Source: Rosa chinensis
Taxonomy: Eukaryota > Streptophyta > Magnoliopsida > Rosales > Rosaceae
DNA: 64,000 nt
Direction: 5' to 3'
Assembly: GCF_002994745.2 (NCBI RefSeq)
Contig: NC_037092.1
Coordinates: 75,897,824-75,961,823 of the forward strand
Shown: piece by piece, positions 10,754 through 23,549 of the stretch
Layout of the letters: each line of letters begins with the position of its first letter
How positions within the stretch are numbered: position 1 is the first letter of the stretch
Position numbers and translations under genes: made by a program
The notes under the pieces: generated by a model
Seen by the model: the letters and a program-made list of their open reading frames with translations, nothing else
Databases searched by the model: none
What the model was told of the DNA's origin: nothing

Positions 10754-12271
10754 TGATGTGCCCATATTATCCTATATTTCTTTGTCTCTTAATCTTGCTT
10801 TTTATGTTTAGTTCTCCTTATTTATGATTCATTTACATGTTTTAGTCTTGTTGTAGGTTTGTTTCGTAGAAAGAAGAAAAGAAGCTAGAATGAACTAAGT
10901 AGGATTGAAAGGCGATTGCAATACCACATTCTAGAATCAGCCTGTGCAAAACTTCTAACTTCCCTGAATTATTGGGAGTCATCCAGTTGAATCAGATAAT
11001 GTGCCTTATATGCATGGAAAGCTACGGATGTCTACTTTCTGTAGAATTTTACGGATCTCTATTTCAATACTTCTGGAGCAAGTTATGATTGTTTGATTGA
11101 AGATACGTCAGAACTGGAAACCTGCTCAGGAATTTACAAACATTCATGGAGAACTCAAGTTCCGTGAAACAAGATCGTCAATCCTAATATTTCAAGGAAG
11201 TTAATTCAGATGAAGATTCAATGATGAACTTATTCCCACTTTTACAAGAGATATTTCAAGGTTTTCCCATTCCAAATCAAGAAATGAATCTATTCTCAAG
11301 TCTTACAAGGAAATTTGAAGCCAAAGATGAGCATAAATCTTCCCTATATAAGGGAGCACGAATTTTACATGAGGAGGAGTCTCGGGAGCACAGTGTAGAC
11401 ACCTAAGGAGCAGAGACGACTCATCCATCTTTCCCTTCTTTTCCCCTTCCATTCTTTTTATGTTTTTCCCTTGTTTTATTTAGTTATCTTTTGCTAAACC
11501 TTTTTATAGGGTTAGGATGATGCCCTAGCATGATTGTTTATATACTTTGATGATTTATTGATGGATTTATAGTTTCTTTATGATGAATTCTTAGTCACTA
11601 TTTGAATTGATGCTTTATGTTTAAGTTATTTGATTGATCACCTTAGGGCTTTGCATCTAGTAATTAGAAGATGAATCTGAGGTGTACCTGCAATATAATT
11701 CAAATTAGCTTCTTGTGATTAAGAGTTGTGAATTACATTATTGTCGTACCTGAAGTAATGGTTTGCATGATTCTCTTGTTTTCTAAAATGTAATGAGTCC
11801 TATGTGTTAAATTTATGCCGTACCTAGATAAACCGCATGTTAGGATATACAACCTCTGCCGTACCTGGAGAGAATCATACACTTAAGGAAAACTATGATC
11901 TAAGTGTCATACCTGGACTTAGATACGGGAATTGTCATCAAAAGAAACAAAAGAATCTGTTAATTGCATCGAAACATAAATAGGATTGTTAGTGGTTGAT
12001 TCCGAAATCCTAGGTTTTATCATCTTTGCTTTTCAACTTATAAACTTTATTTTGTTTGTTTGTTTGTTTCACATTATTTCTTTATTCAAAAAATCTAAAA
12101 ACAATACTTTCTTTATCTTAATTGTTCATTGTGTTTTTGTGATTTTGTGTTTGGATTAATTGAGTTAGGGTTTAAATTAATTATCAATCCTCAGTTGGAA
12201 CGACCTCGTACTTGCACACTATACGAACGACGATTCGTGCGCTTGCGAGTTTTAATTAAAATTTCACAACA
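10754..12271. mobile_element. Solo LTR, 1.5 kb, in the LINE relic
   Basis: It begins TGATGTGCCC and ends TTTCACAACA, flanked on both sides by GTTAT (10749-10753, 12272-12276). TG..CA ends with a 5-base target duplication, and no internal region or partner LTR, are the marks of a solo LTR. The CTTGCACACTATACG... region near the end resembles Ty3/gypsy-type LTR 3' ends. Small ORFs inside have no recognisable product. Confidence 0.75.
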
Positions 12272-12546
12272 GTTATCCATTTCAAAGCTAGAGTCGATTC
12301 CTCCTATACCTGCAATGCAAGTGCTGGTAAAGTGAGATAGCGCTTACCAGACCTATAGATATCCTCCTCAGCATGACGTTTTGTGCCAGCCAACCTGGGC
12401 ATGACCACCGATGAATCCTACACCAACTCAACCACTTTTTCTCCCACAGTTGGAGGTGTAACAATAGCGCTAGCCAAAGGGCCTCCAACACCATCATGAA
12501 GTTTGAAAGGATCGAAATCCCAAAATGCTGCCTCAAACCAGCAGCC

Positions 12547-13296
12547 CTAAGCTACAACATGATCCGATAAAATTAGAATTCCAAGCTTCTTGGAGGCAAC
12601 CAACGCATGGGCTGAGTGTCGTCGGCTCAGCGGATCTTCTTGTTGCTGGCTCACTAAGGCATCATGTTTGAATAACCCACAATCCCGGCAAAGCCCCTTG
12701 ATCTTTGCAAACTTAAACCTGAATTCTAGCTTCACCGTTGGTAAGAATGCAATCATCTTCCAAACTCTAATCCGTCTTCAAGTATTAATTTTTAGACGGA
12801 TTCGTTGTTCCTCTTCCTTCCTACATAGAGCAGTGCGAACAAACTGAATCACTCAACCCATGGATGACCCAACAAAAGAGAGGGCTACTGGGTTTCAAAG
12901 TGCCGGCAGTAATCTCTGAACAGAAACCCATGTCCCCAATGATCTCAAAGGGATCACCTCCACCGCTCCAACACCATCATATTCACCGAACACTACCATT
13001 GTGTTCTTGTAAAACCATGAACCACCATGAAGAATTTGGTTCCTCTCCGACTCACGATCGAATTGAAAAACAAATCGATCCCCCATGTCACTAATATAGA
13101 GAGAGGCAAATTGTACCCTCCAAACTGTCGGAATGGTACCCTTGAAGCCAGGGAATTTGGATTTCAAAGTTAACAGATGACCCACCAGGTATGAATGATT
13201 GTCTTGGAACGCCGCCTCCCCGGCAGCTCTAAGATCCACTCGCGCGGAATATGAGAATTGAAAGGCACCAATCAGACTTGCCATAGCGTCAACCAT
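12547..13296 (-). pseudogene. LINE ORF1 fragment with DUF4283 and CCHC-like knuckle
   Basis: The first 133 codons are open (13296-12895) and match the DUF4283 pattern of plant LINE ORF1 proteins. Visible pieces are VWRVQFASLYISDMGDRFVF, the block ILHGGSW, then PLRSLGTWVSVQ. After a frame break the ORF at 12756-12547 gives KIKGLCRDCGLFKHDA, the start of a zinc knuckle. A further Lys/Arg-rich tail lies beyond the LTR at 10500-10740. It has stops and shifts and is inactive. The RNA-binding role is inferred from the family. Confidence 0.65.
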
Positions 13297-13771
13297 GGTA
13301 GGTTTGGTAGATTTTGTCGAAAAAAGTTTTCAACGAGAAACCTTGTTAGAGAGCGACTAGATCAAAAAGAGACGAATTTGTATATATGGGAAATGGAGAG
13401 GGATCTTAAGTGAAGTCATCCTATTGACAAGATTAGTCGACTATTGAATTATGCAATGCCACCCTTTTTTTTGGAACCTTAAAGGTATTTTCAATATTTT
13501 GAATACCAAACAAGAGATGTAAGGTTTTGATTATACTAATGTAACTGTGATGTTAGACGATATTTTACCGAATATTCATTTTGTACTAAGAAAACAATAT
13601 ATCCATGAAAAATAGACAATGTAACTTCAAAGAATATTGTCTTTATATCAAGACCAATGAATGAATTATCAAAATAGTGATATTTAAGGCGATAATTATT
13701 TCCATCCTTCAACACTATACAGTTTTAAATAGAAATTGATCCCCATTTTAGAAAAGAAATTGGCATCATTA

Positions 13772-14847
13772 GAGCATCTTTAGCAGACTCTCTATTTTGG
13801 CTCCTAAGCTATTTTGGAGAGCATGTTTAGCTTTTTATCTATTTTAGCAACTGCACCAGACTCTTAAGTGGCTCTCCATTATAACTTTTAGCTATCTCGC
13901 TCCTAAATATAGAGAGCGAGATGAGGCTCTTATTTTATGTAATTTATAAATACATTTAAACTATTTAATATTTATTTAAAAAATAATATAAATTCAAAAT
14001 TAGCTCAAATAGATAGCATTGTTGCAGACGTAATTCTAAAGTGACTAGCTAAAATAACTTTTTAGCTACTTTAGCTAAAATAACTTTAAATTTGACTCAA
14101 AAATGTCTAGCATTGCTAAAGATGCTCTTAGCTATTTTGGAGAGCATGTTTAGCTTTTAATTTATTTTAGGAGTTGCACCAGACTCATAAGTGACTCTAT
14201 ATATTATAACTTTTAGCTATCTCGCTCCTAAATATAGAAAGCGAGATGAGGCTCTCCATAATTTAAAACATTCATTTTAAGATATTTTATGTAATTTATA
14301 AATATATTTAAACTATTTAGTCTTCATTTAAAAAATAATATAAATTCAAAACTAGTTAAAATAGAGAGAGCACTGGTGCAGACACATTTTTAAAATGGCT
14401 AGCTAAAATGACCTTTTAGCTACTTTGGATAAAATTTGACTCAAAAATGGCTAGCATTGCTAAAGATGCTCTGCAGACTCTCTGTTTTGGCTCCTTAGCT
14501 ATTTTAGAGAACATGTTAGTTTTTTTATCTAATTTAGCTACTACACCAAATTCCTAAAGTGGCTCTCCATTATAACTTTTAGCTATCTCGCTCCTAAATA
14601 TAGAGAGCGAGATGAGACTCTCTATAATTTAAAACATTCAATTTGAGTTATTTTATGTAATCTATAAATACATTTAAACTATTTAATCTTCATTTAAAAA
14701 CTAATATATATATATATATATATTCAAAATTAGCTAAAATAGAGCATTGATACAGACATATTTCTAAAGTGGCTAGCCAAAATGACTTTTTAGCTATTTT
14801 GGCTAAAATTTGACTCAAAAATGGCTAGCATTGCTAAAGACACTTTT
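13772..14847. mobile_element. Three tandem hAT-like MITE copies
   Basis: Units are 13772-14128, 14129-14472 and 14473-14847. Each contains AGCTATTTTGGAGAGCATGTTTAGC-like, TATCTCGCTCCTAAATATAGA and GCTAGCATTGCTAAAGATGCTCT blocks. The outer unit has inverted ends GAGCATCTTTAGCA / TGCTAAAGATGCTC. The second and third copies lack a separate left end and share the junction with the unit before. The third has an AT microsatellite (14703-14722). None codes for protein. Confidence 0.8.
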
Positions 14848-15313
14848 AGCAATCAATAGCCAAAAACTAGATTTTATATGCACTTAAACAAGAAATTTTG
14901 CAGACCCTACATAAGCAAATGCTACTCATTTGAGTCTAAGGGGTGCTCACTTTAAAATTAAGCCTAGTCAAACAAGAATAACCTCGCCTCCTAAGAACAA
15001 ATCAACAACTAATCTTACCTACCAACACGCAATTGTGGTACAGATAAAAACCATAAACATCTTAGAAAGCTCATAGAAGCCTTTCCGTACTAAAAATGTC
15101 TTGTATCTAAAATAAAAAACAATTAAAAGAGAGCATGTTTTTTCACTATAGGTCAGAACCTATACATTCCTCACCATCTAATAGTTTATGCAGCAGGTTA
15201 CTCTTCTTACTCTTATTTTTCTATTGACTTCAACACTATCCCTTTGATATCACTTAAAGAAATTAAAATTAATTCACTCCGCTATCTTGTCTACAGAAAA
15301 GTAAATTAGTTAA

Positions 15314-16167
15314 GAGTTTTTCTATTGGAACCTCCAAATTTACTCACTTGACCTCCATGCTTTTTACACCTCCTATTAAATTTTCTAATACTAAATTTAC
15401 TCACTAAACCTCATTGAATTTCCTCAAATAACCTCACTCATATAATTTGCAAACAAACTATTATCTTTAAAATAAAAACTTAGTTAATTCAATGAATTAA
15501 TTACTCTATAAATCTTAATTACATATGCATTCCTTAATCAGTCAGCATAAAAAAAAATTTCAATAAAAAAAATTAAACACAAGGTATTGAGATTTAAAAA
15601 TTAATTTCCAATCAACAAGAAAATAACATGAACTGTTTTGTGGTTTTTTACTTAACTTTTTTTTTTTTTTTTTCTGTTTTAGCTCTGCAAAAAAATATGA
15701 AGATTAATCATTTTTCTTAATGCTTATTTTATGTACCTCATGATTAATTATTTAAATATTTGTTTTAAAAAATTGCTCGCTCATTTTTTGTTTTTTTGTA
15801 AATATAATTGATAGACTTAGATTTTGGTCATAATATGATTTGTTTTGTTTTCCCTCACCAATACGCATTCAACATGTATATCATATATTTTTATGTCACA
15901 CAATCATAGTTTTAACTCTTATTAATTATATATGAATGCTTTAATGAGTATGTAGTGAAATTGGAAAATTAAAATAGATAAGGAAAATAATAAAGAATGC
16001 AATCTAATATTATTGAATTGGAAAGTCTATAGAAAATCAATGTAATATTTTTTTGATATAATTATTGTCCTTAAGAGTCATTTTATAGTAGGTTATATAT
16101 GTCATTTAATAATTCATAATAGAGTGAGGTCAAGTGAGCAGATTTGGAGGTCCCAATAGCAACACTC
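15314..16167. mobile_element. Mutator-like MITE with 9-base target duplication
   Basis: The ends are inverted repeats of about 40 bases. GAGTTTTTCTATTGGAACCTCC on the left pairs with GGAGGTCCCAATAGCAACACTC on the right, and ACTCACTTGACCTC continues inward. ATTAGTTAA flanks both sides (15305-15313, 16168-16176), a 9-base duplication typical of Mutator elements. The interior is AT-rich and non-coding. Confidence 0.85.
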
Positions 16168-16176
16168 ATTAGTTAA

Positions 16177-17276
16177 AGGATTAATTTCAGTTTACCCCCC
16201 TGAGGTTTGGGGGTGTCATCATTTCACCCCCTCTACTTTCAATTTTGAATTTTTACCCCCCCCCTAAACTTTCCAATTTCAATCAGCCGTGTCCAATTTC
16301 TACTATTCCGTCCAAATTGGATGTTAAGTTTGACCCTTGAGGGCTAAAATGGTCATTTCAACATAAAAAAAAATAATTTTTTTTTCTGTTTCTTCGGTTT
16401 TTTTTATTATATATTTTTTTTCATTTTGTCTTCAACCTATACACTACTAGTTATAATAGGTTTATAAAAACAAAAAAAAAATACTCTAGGTGGTTGAAAG
16501 CCGCTCGCTGGTCTACGATATTTGTGATATATCTCCGATAAAGTGAAGAATTTTAGGATATATCCCTAATAAAGTGAAGAAATATCTGTGTAAAATCATT
16601 TTTGGTCTACGATATTTGTGATATATCTCCAATAAATTGAAGAATTTTAGGATATATCCCCAATAAAGTGAAGAAATATATGTAAAAAATGATTTTATAC
16701 TTTATCTGTAAATATCTGTATATCCCCAATAAAGTGAAGAAATATCTGTGTAAAATCATTTTTTACAGATATTTATTTACAGATAAAGTGTAAAATTATT
16801 TTTACAGATATTTATTTACAGATAAAGTGTAAAATTATTTTTTACAGATATTTCTTCACTTTATTGGGGATATATCCTAAATTCTTCACTTTATCGGAGA
16901 TATGTCACAAATATCGTAGACCAGTGAGCAGCTTTCAACCACCTAGAGTATTTTTTTTGTTTTTATAAACCTATTATAACTTGTGGTGTATAGGTTGAAG
17001 ACAAAATAAAAAAATAAAAAAACAAACAAAGAAATAGAAGAAAAAAAAATAAAAAATAAAAAAAGAAAAAAAAATTTATTATTATTTTTTTTATGTTGAA
17101 ATGACCATTTTAGCCCCCAAGGGTCAAACTTAATGTCCAATTTGGACGGAATAGTACAAATTGGACATGGCTGATTGAAATTGGAAAGTTTAGGGGGTAA
17201 AAATTCAAAATTGAAAGTAAAAGGGGTGAAATGATGACAACCTCAAACCTCAGGGGGGTAAACTGAAATTAATCCT
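16177..17276. mobile_element. Foldback element, 1.1 kb, nearly all inverted repeat
   Basis: AGGATTAATTTCAGTTTACC at the left is mirrored by its reverse complement at the right, and the arms match for about 500 bases toward the centre, where GATATTTACAGATAAAGTG motifs repeat in both orientations. The flanking direct repeat is TAGTTAA (16170-16176, 17277-17283). It inserted within the 9-base target duplication of the preceding MITE. Transcribed, it would fold into a long hairpin. Confidence 0.85.
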
Positions 17277-18310
17277 TAGTTAAATAATCTTTGAAGCATA
17301 ATACAAAATGCTAACAAATTTTGCTCTAGAATAACAACCATTTTGATAAACATACACTACACCACAAAATTAATCAGACGGACAGCTCCTGAACTGTCCT
17401 CTGAGTGAAAAAGCTGTTGTTGTCTAGTAGCCTGTGGTCTGATTGACTTCGCTCAGACGACAGTTCAAAACTATTTTCTGTGTTACACTCAGACGACATA
17501 TATAAGCTCATAACTGTCATCTGAGAATTATCAAACTATTTTAATTTGGAAAAACTATTATCTGTTAGATATTCAGACAACAGTCATTTAATGATTGTGG
17601 CTACGTGATGTGTTGAGAAACCTCTGTTGTCTGAAATGAATCTCCAACAACATTGAGTCATTTTTCTCAGTTGTGTGAGATGCATTAACAATAACTGCTC
17701 CAAAATGGAATATGTCATCTCACTGAACACTCAGACGACACATTTTATTATTTTTAGTTATATCTTATATATGAACCTCATTCAACAGTTTATTGTTATA
17801 TATGATGAGTGAAATGAATCTCAGACAACATTGATTTTGTTATATATGTTGGCTGAGATGAGGGTAGACAACATGAGTTTTGTTACATATGTTGTGTGAA
17901 TAGAAGCTCAGACAACATGAGTTTTGTTATATCTGTTGTGTGAATGGCGTGTTCAGACAACATGAATTATTTGCTGCTTTAAGTATGTGTTGTCTGAGTG
18001 AATCTCAGACAATAGACAGTTGACCTATATATATTTGTTGTCTGAATTGACTCTGCATAATTGGTTGCAGATATGAAATTTCAAGTCAAAAACATATCCA
18101 AAATACCACATTGTCATAGATTACTGCCATCTGTTTCATATATTGCCATATCCAACACATTTACAAAAGTACAAATTCATGTTCAGATCAATTCAACAAT
18201 CCCAAGTTACCAAAATAAGTCCCTAAACTCAAATACTAACCATCTAGATGTGATACTACTTACATATATGTTTTAACAACAAATTTTACGCACTCTGTTC
18301 TGACTGCGTC

Positions 18311-18413
18311 AATATTATGCTGCGTATATGTTGTCTTCCCTCTTTTTTCACACTGAAACAAATTGTGTTGCGTATATGCTGTCTTCCCTCTTTTTTCACA
18401 CTGAAACAAATTG
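18311..18413. repeat. Tandem duplication, unit about 51 bases
   Basis: ATGCTGCGTATATGTTGTCT... TTTTTTCACACTGAAACAAATT is followed at once by a near-identical copy starting TGTTGCGTATATGCTGTCT. It is inside the CACTA and has no other recognisable function. Confidence 0.8.
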
Positions 18414-18972
18414 GTTTGCACTTAGTATTCAGAAAACTATCCAATAATCCATGGCTATATATAAATTGATCGATTACATGCAAAGTAGTCTAGAACAATG
18501 CAATCAAGCAACCACAATTTCAATAAGCATATGTTCAGAGAGCAATATCATATGACAATATTCCAACAAACTAGTTTAAGTTGGTAAAGCAGAAAACAAC
18601 AACATTCACATTCAATATCAGATGACAACTAGTTGCAGCAAATCAATGTCAAAATCCATATTGTATCAAAGGTAAGTAAGTATGATGGTCCTCAGTGTCA
18701 TAGCTAGCATTTGAGTAAAGAAACTTAGTCATGGAAAAAGATCATACATAAGGCCATGGAGCATATGTGTGTGCACATATAGATGAATAATACATACATG
18801 CAGTCAAACTAGAAAGTAAACAAATGCAATGCAACTACGTAGTTTAAGATTGACAAACTACTTGCATAGGCAAAGGAAGAGATCGGCAAACTAGAGTGCA
18901 AAATGAAATTTATAAAATCGACAAAGAGTTAAGAGGAAAGAAACAGATCAACAAATATCTTACTGAGGACTA

Positions 18973-19701
18973 TTAGTCATCCTCCATAGGCACCTCTGGA
19001 ATATCAAACATATCTTCTTCAACATGCTTAATCATCACAGAATCTGGAGAAGGTTTGTGAAGTCAATGAGAACAAAGTGCCTTTGTTTTATTTTTTTCCA
19101 CTACTTGAAATTTGATTTAAAACTCTATAGTGACATTTTCAAAAACTAAAAGAACAAATTTAAGTGAAACAAGTTGAAATACGAAGCAAACAAAAAAGAA
19201 AATAAAAGGATATCAATTGACATAAGGTCATCCTCCTTCTCACCATGACTGCGGCTATTATCTAGCTCTTTTCTTATTTCATGAGTTACCTACAATTGAA
19301 TTTTTGGATGAAGACTACAAAGTTCCACAAAGTTATGGAATTCAAATATCGAGGCTCCTATAGAGAAAATGCTCTTACCAGATCGTGCTTTTGAGTTTGA
19401 AGAAGAACTCTAAGATTATCTTTATCCTCGTTCAGTATATCATTTTTGTACCTACCAGAATTATGCACACAGCTGTATATGACGGACAACCACAAATCAA
19501 TAAAACCACTGAACATCCCTTACATAAGCAAGGAAATCTTAAAACTATGCCCACCTTTCCACATATGCAAGAAGTGATTGCTGCCATATCACTGGCATTA
19601 CCCTTGTTTCATTCATAAATCTCATAAAATGTCCAACAAGAGCATCAATTACACAATATGGCAAGGCATACTTTTTCTCCAAAAGAAGCTTTATAAAGTA
19701 A
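18973..19701 (-). pseudogene. Captured 3' exons of the bystin gene
   Basis: Four exon-like blocks in order: 19701-19555, 19451-19379, 19289-19222 and 19043-18973. The first has IKLLLEKKYALPY and MRFMNETRVMPVIWQQSLLA. The second has DNLRVLLQTQKHDL. The third has VTHEIRKELDNSRSHGEKED. The last ends FDIPEVPMEDD then stop. This is the C-terminal part of bystin, a conserved factor in 40S ribosome biogenesis (family knowledge). The AG/GT borders of the first three blocks join in phase; the last join does not, so it is a damaged fragment. Retained introns mean capture at the DNA level. The N-terminal two thirds are absent. Confidence 0.75.
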
Positions 19702-20035
19702 CTGCAACAATTTAAAAACCAAAAGTCAGTAACTCCAAATGCCAAGGAATCTTCCATCTTTCCCTAATTAAGAGTTTTTCTAAACTGGTGGATCCTCAAA
19801 TACAATAATGAATATTCATAAAATTAATTACATTGGACAAAACAGATAAGAACATTGGTCACCATTATGCAATATACAAGGGAAGTTGATTGAATGAGAT
19901 CTTCAACATCTTTGCAGTGCATCAGGGACAGAGGCATCCATTGCAATAATTGTGTGTGTGTGGGGGGGGGAGAGAAATTTTCTTAAAAACCAAATTTTTC
20001 AACATCTTCCTTTCAAAATTTTATGGGCAGCAAAA

Positions 20036-22298
20036 TGTTAGGTCCATAATTACCTAGTAATTATTCCCCTAATCTTGCACTTTTGCTTAACCTTTGTGTT
20101 TATTTATATATATTTATTATGTTTTCCTTATCATGCTAGGAAATGATGGAGAAACTTGGAAATGACCTAAAAACTCAACTTTAGCACATTTTCCTACTCC
20201 GGCTAGGAGAAATCGAGCTAGGCAAGGAAGAAGGAGAGAAAGACTAACCAAATGAACTCTAAATGAATTGAAAATTTCCAGATTCATTCTAGACATCCTA
20301 AGAATCATTTTTTATGAAGAGTGTAAGAGCTATTTCGGAGTGAAAGGCCTTCTAAAGATCGTCCCAAATATCAGACTAAAAGACGAAAACTGTAAAACCT
20401 GACCTGTACAGATTCCGGCAGCAGTTCCCGCCAAACCACGGTGAACTAAGTTCTAAAATTTTACCAGGATGATCTACACTCATGGAGGAACATTTAGTAT
20501 GAAGAACTCAAAGGCCAATTTCGAACTTTCTGAGGATATTCAATTGAAGGAAGAAAGTGCGCAACGGAACAAAAATGGGTCAACAACGGATTCTGGATAT
20601 TTCCGGCCAAGTTGGCCGACGAAGACATGTGTGGAGGACAAGGAAGAGCTGATTAGGGTTAGATACTTTGGGTGGGAAGACTTTAGGGCTAGGTCATTTT
20701 GAAATTCAAAATTTTGAAAGATGACAAGTGGTCCCATTCGTACACCTTACACCTTTGTTTCTCATTTATTACCTTGTTCCCCTATACAATGACCCTTCTA
20801 CCCTTACTTTTTCTCCTTCACCAAAATATCTATGGGCTTTCTAGGTTATTTCTATGTGGAGTTAAAGATTAGATCCACATTTTGTGCTTACACATTTGTC
20901 ATTCACATCTAGCCCTTCATTTCTTTTGATCTCCACCCTCCATTCATCACTTTTGGCCTATAAAAACACCCTCCCCTCACTTTGGACGTTTTTCATGTAT
21001 TCCTTCATCTATTTCATCTCCTGTCTCTCTCCATTTCATCTCTATTTTCCATAGTTCTTCATCATGTAGTTCACAGTTCTTAGATTTTGTGTAGAGAAAA
21101 GTGTAAAGTGTCTTGGGTTATTACCAAAAACCGAAGATCCTTTACATCTTTGATCAATCACACCTTAGTTTCATCATTTTGAGCCTTTGTTCTTCAAGTT
21201 TATAAAAGTTTTGTGGATTTGTATGGCAATTGGGTTTGAGAGAATTGAAATTTTCATACTTTGAAACATTTCTCACTAGTTTTGCATCAAGGGGAGCTAG
21301 TTTGGTAACCAACCACTTTCTCCACTCTTCCTCTCTTTTGCTTGATGTTATTATGTTTATGGGTTTGATGTATGTAATTATGGGTTGTGAGTAGAATATA
21401 TTTGGAGCTAGGCCTTAGCCCTAGCCAAACTCATGTATAAAATAGTGTGATGCCATGTTTTTTATGAATGCATGTTTTGAATCCTTTAGCTACTTTACTT
21501 TAATGCTTTCTTACATATGTTTTTGGATTTGTCACCTAGAAGCACGTTGTAGGAATTAATGAAATCAAAAACTTAAGCTTGACAGTCTTTTGTAACTGCG
21601 AAGCATGTGTAGCTAATAGGGTAGTGGTCTAGCTTATTCTTACAGGAAGAACTAGATTGCTTGGGTTTCTACCTAGAAATTAAAGCATGATGTTATGGGT
21701 TTAGGTTCCTGAAGAATTTAGGCTCACGGTACCATAGGCCATTTAAGATTCGGAAGATTTGAATGGTATAAAGGTTGTGTAATTTAGCTTTTCTTCTGAA
21801 GAAATTGTTAAATTGCATGACTAGTTGGTTTCTTGATAGCTTCATCAAAGCACTAAGGGAAAATTTATCAAAGCATGTTGTCATTTGAAAATGGGTTACA
21901 TTATATGCATGAGGGAGGCTAAGTGCAAACCTATACTTCTATTTATCTCATTGATCAAGGTCTCTATTTTATTTGCTTAGTTTATTTTTTGTACAACTTA
22001 TTTTACTTTATAGAAATTAAAATCAACAAAGCCGATTCACCACTTTACCATTGTAAATATCATTATTGATAGTTTTGGTTCCAAAGGGCCGAGACTATTA
22101 ATTTGTAAAAAGATAGACTCGCATGTGTTTTCTAGGTTTTATTTTCGCTGTGATCTAGCTAATGTAGAGTTACTCAATCTCTTGGGTACGATACTCTTAC
22201 TTTTCCCCTTTACTAAAACTTGACCTCCTAATCTTGGCAGTAGGAGACATCATATACCAAATTTACACTTAATTTTATACTCAATGATATCCCCAACA
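20036..22298. mobile_element. Solo LTR, 2.3 kb, inside the CACTA
   Basis: It starts TGTTAGGTCCATAATTACC and ends GATATCCCCAACA, flanked by CAAAA on each side (20031-20035, 22299-22303). A TATA-like TATAAAAACACC near 20960 fits an LTR promoter. There are no internal domains and no second LTR nearby. It separates the bystin fragment from the protease and phosphatase fragments. Confidence 0.75.
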
Positions 22299-22931
22299 CA
22301 AAAGTACAGTTACACTTGAGATAACATATCCTTTATATCTTACAAATTATGCATTAGAGTCAAATACCTCGTTGTAGCTGTATAGCAAGAAGAGAATAGT
22401 TGGTTTGACCGACGAACTACGAGGGAAAACTGAAAGTGGTTGTCTAAAAAGAAAGTCTATACAGTACACATATATGTACACTTTTTCAACAAATTGGTAA
22501 AATATTCGCCAATAACAAACTGAAAGTTTAGAAATTCAAGTATAGCTTTGTAATTAGTTCTGTCATTCCAAAGTTGAAGAGAAGGAAACATGCTAGAATT
22601 AGTAAGGTGAGGGAGCACAAAATGCTTTACTTTACAAACAAAAGAGCAACTTGCTTTCAAAGTTTTTCCACCACATTAGTATCAAAAGTACATCAAATTA
22701 ACCCTCCATTAGTAAACCTCTCTACTTCCTAGTACGGATCTTACAAATCCAACCCCTCCATTCAAAAAAAAGATTTCATGCAGAGGTATTCCATGTGAGA
22801 ACATGACAGATATTCAACAAACACAAGCAAAGTAAAACTTGATAAGACCTCCGCCAAAAGACCAAGAATATAGATAATAAGAGGATCAAAGAAATAATTC
22901 AATAGAGCAGCCTAAATAAAAATTGAGGTCA

Positions 22932-23045
22932 TCACACTGCAGTAAAGCCTTCCTGGGATAAAATGCTAGGAACATATATCTTCTCCATACCAAGACCAAA
23001 CAAACCATTAGGAGCAGCAATATCCAGGAATGAACCACTTTGCAC
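22932..23045 (-). pseudogene. Captured exon fragment of a plant aspartyl protease (A1 family)
   Basis: From an AG acceptor at 23046 the frame reads QSGSFLDIAAPNGLFGLGME and then KIYVPSILSQEGF before a stop. This is the GLFGLGMEKISVPS region of pepsin-like plant aspartyl proteases, just ahead of the SFSMCF block, which is missing. It is a single exon piece without either catalytic Asp. Confidence 0.7.
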
Positions 23046-23457
23046 CTGTCTACAACTTCAAAATTCAAAATGCCCTTTCCAGGAATGAACCAAGCAAGTT
23101 TTGTGAACAAACTCAAAAAACATATTCAGAAGAATCATACCTAACCTTTTAAAAAGAAAATACCAACAAATTCAAGCTAGAGAAAACAAATAAATAATGA
23201 TGAGGTATATGGAGAAAAGAAATAGATTGATTACCTTTGAACATGCTGGAGAGAAAACAAGAACATGCAACTTTTTCTATATATTCCAAAGATTTTGCGA
23301 AGTCCAACTTGTAAATAACTTTAAGGGGGAAGACTAGGAAATCAACCTTTATCAAAGAAACACATCTATATAGATCAGTCGACGCACTGCCGTAATAAGT
23401 CTACAAGCTTAAAAATATATTGCAGCAAAAACCAGGAATATGCAAGTTTCACATTAC

Positions 23458-23549
23458 TTGAAATATGCAGGAGAAAAAACTGCCACCCAATCATCTTGTG
23501 CGGGATTAGGACTAGAAATTGTCACAGTTACCCACCCAAAATCTTACTC
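23458..23549 (-). pseudogene. Captured exon fragment of a purple acid phosphatase
   Basis: The minus strand reads WVTVTISSPNPAQDDWVAVF then SPAYF and a GTAATG donor. This is the N-terminal fibronectin-like domain of plant purple acid phosphatases (typically NPSxDDWIGVFSPA). The preceding codons include a stop. It carries no metal-binding residues, so it is only a relic. Confidence 0.65.

Larger units (their letters stand above)
10191..13394 (-). mobile_element. ORF1-only LINE relic (DUF4283 type), interrupted by a solo LTR
   Basis: The element is flanked by 13-base direct repeats GGAGAGGGGTCTT (10178-10190) and GGAGAGGGATCTT (13395-13407). On the minus strand it ends in a poly(A) tail (T-run at about 10200). 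It carries only an ORF1-like region and a 3' tail, with no endonuclease or reverse transcriptase. Removing the inserted LTR (10754-12271) leaves about 1.7 kb. Its 3' tail (GACACATCCCTAAGGG, AGCAAGCAGTAC) resembles that at 37990-38100, so both belong to one non-LTR family. Confidence 0.7.

Noticed and set aside
19385..19618. Plus-strand ORF over the bystin fragment
   Set aside because: It is antisense to the bystin exons, which have matching splice borders on the minus strand.
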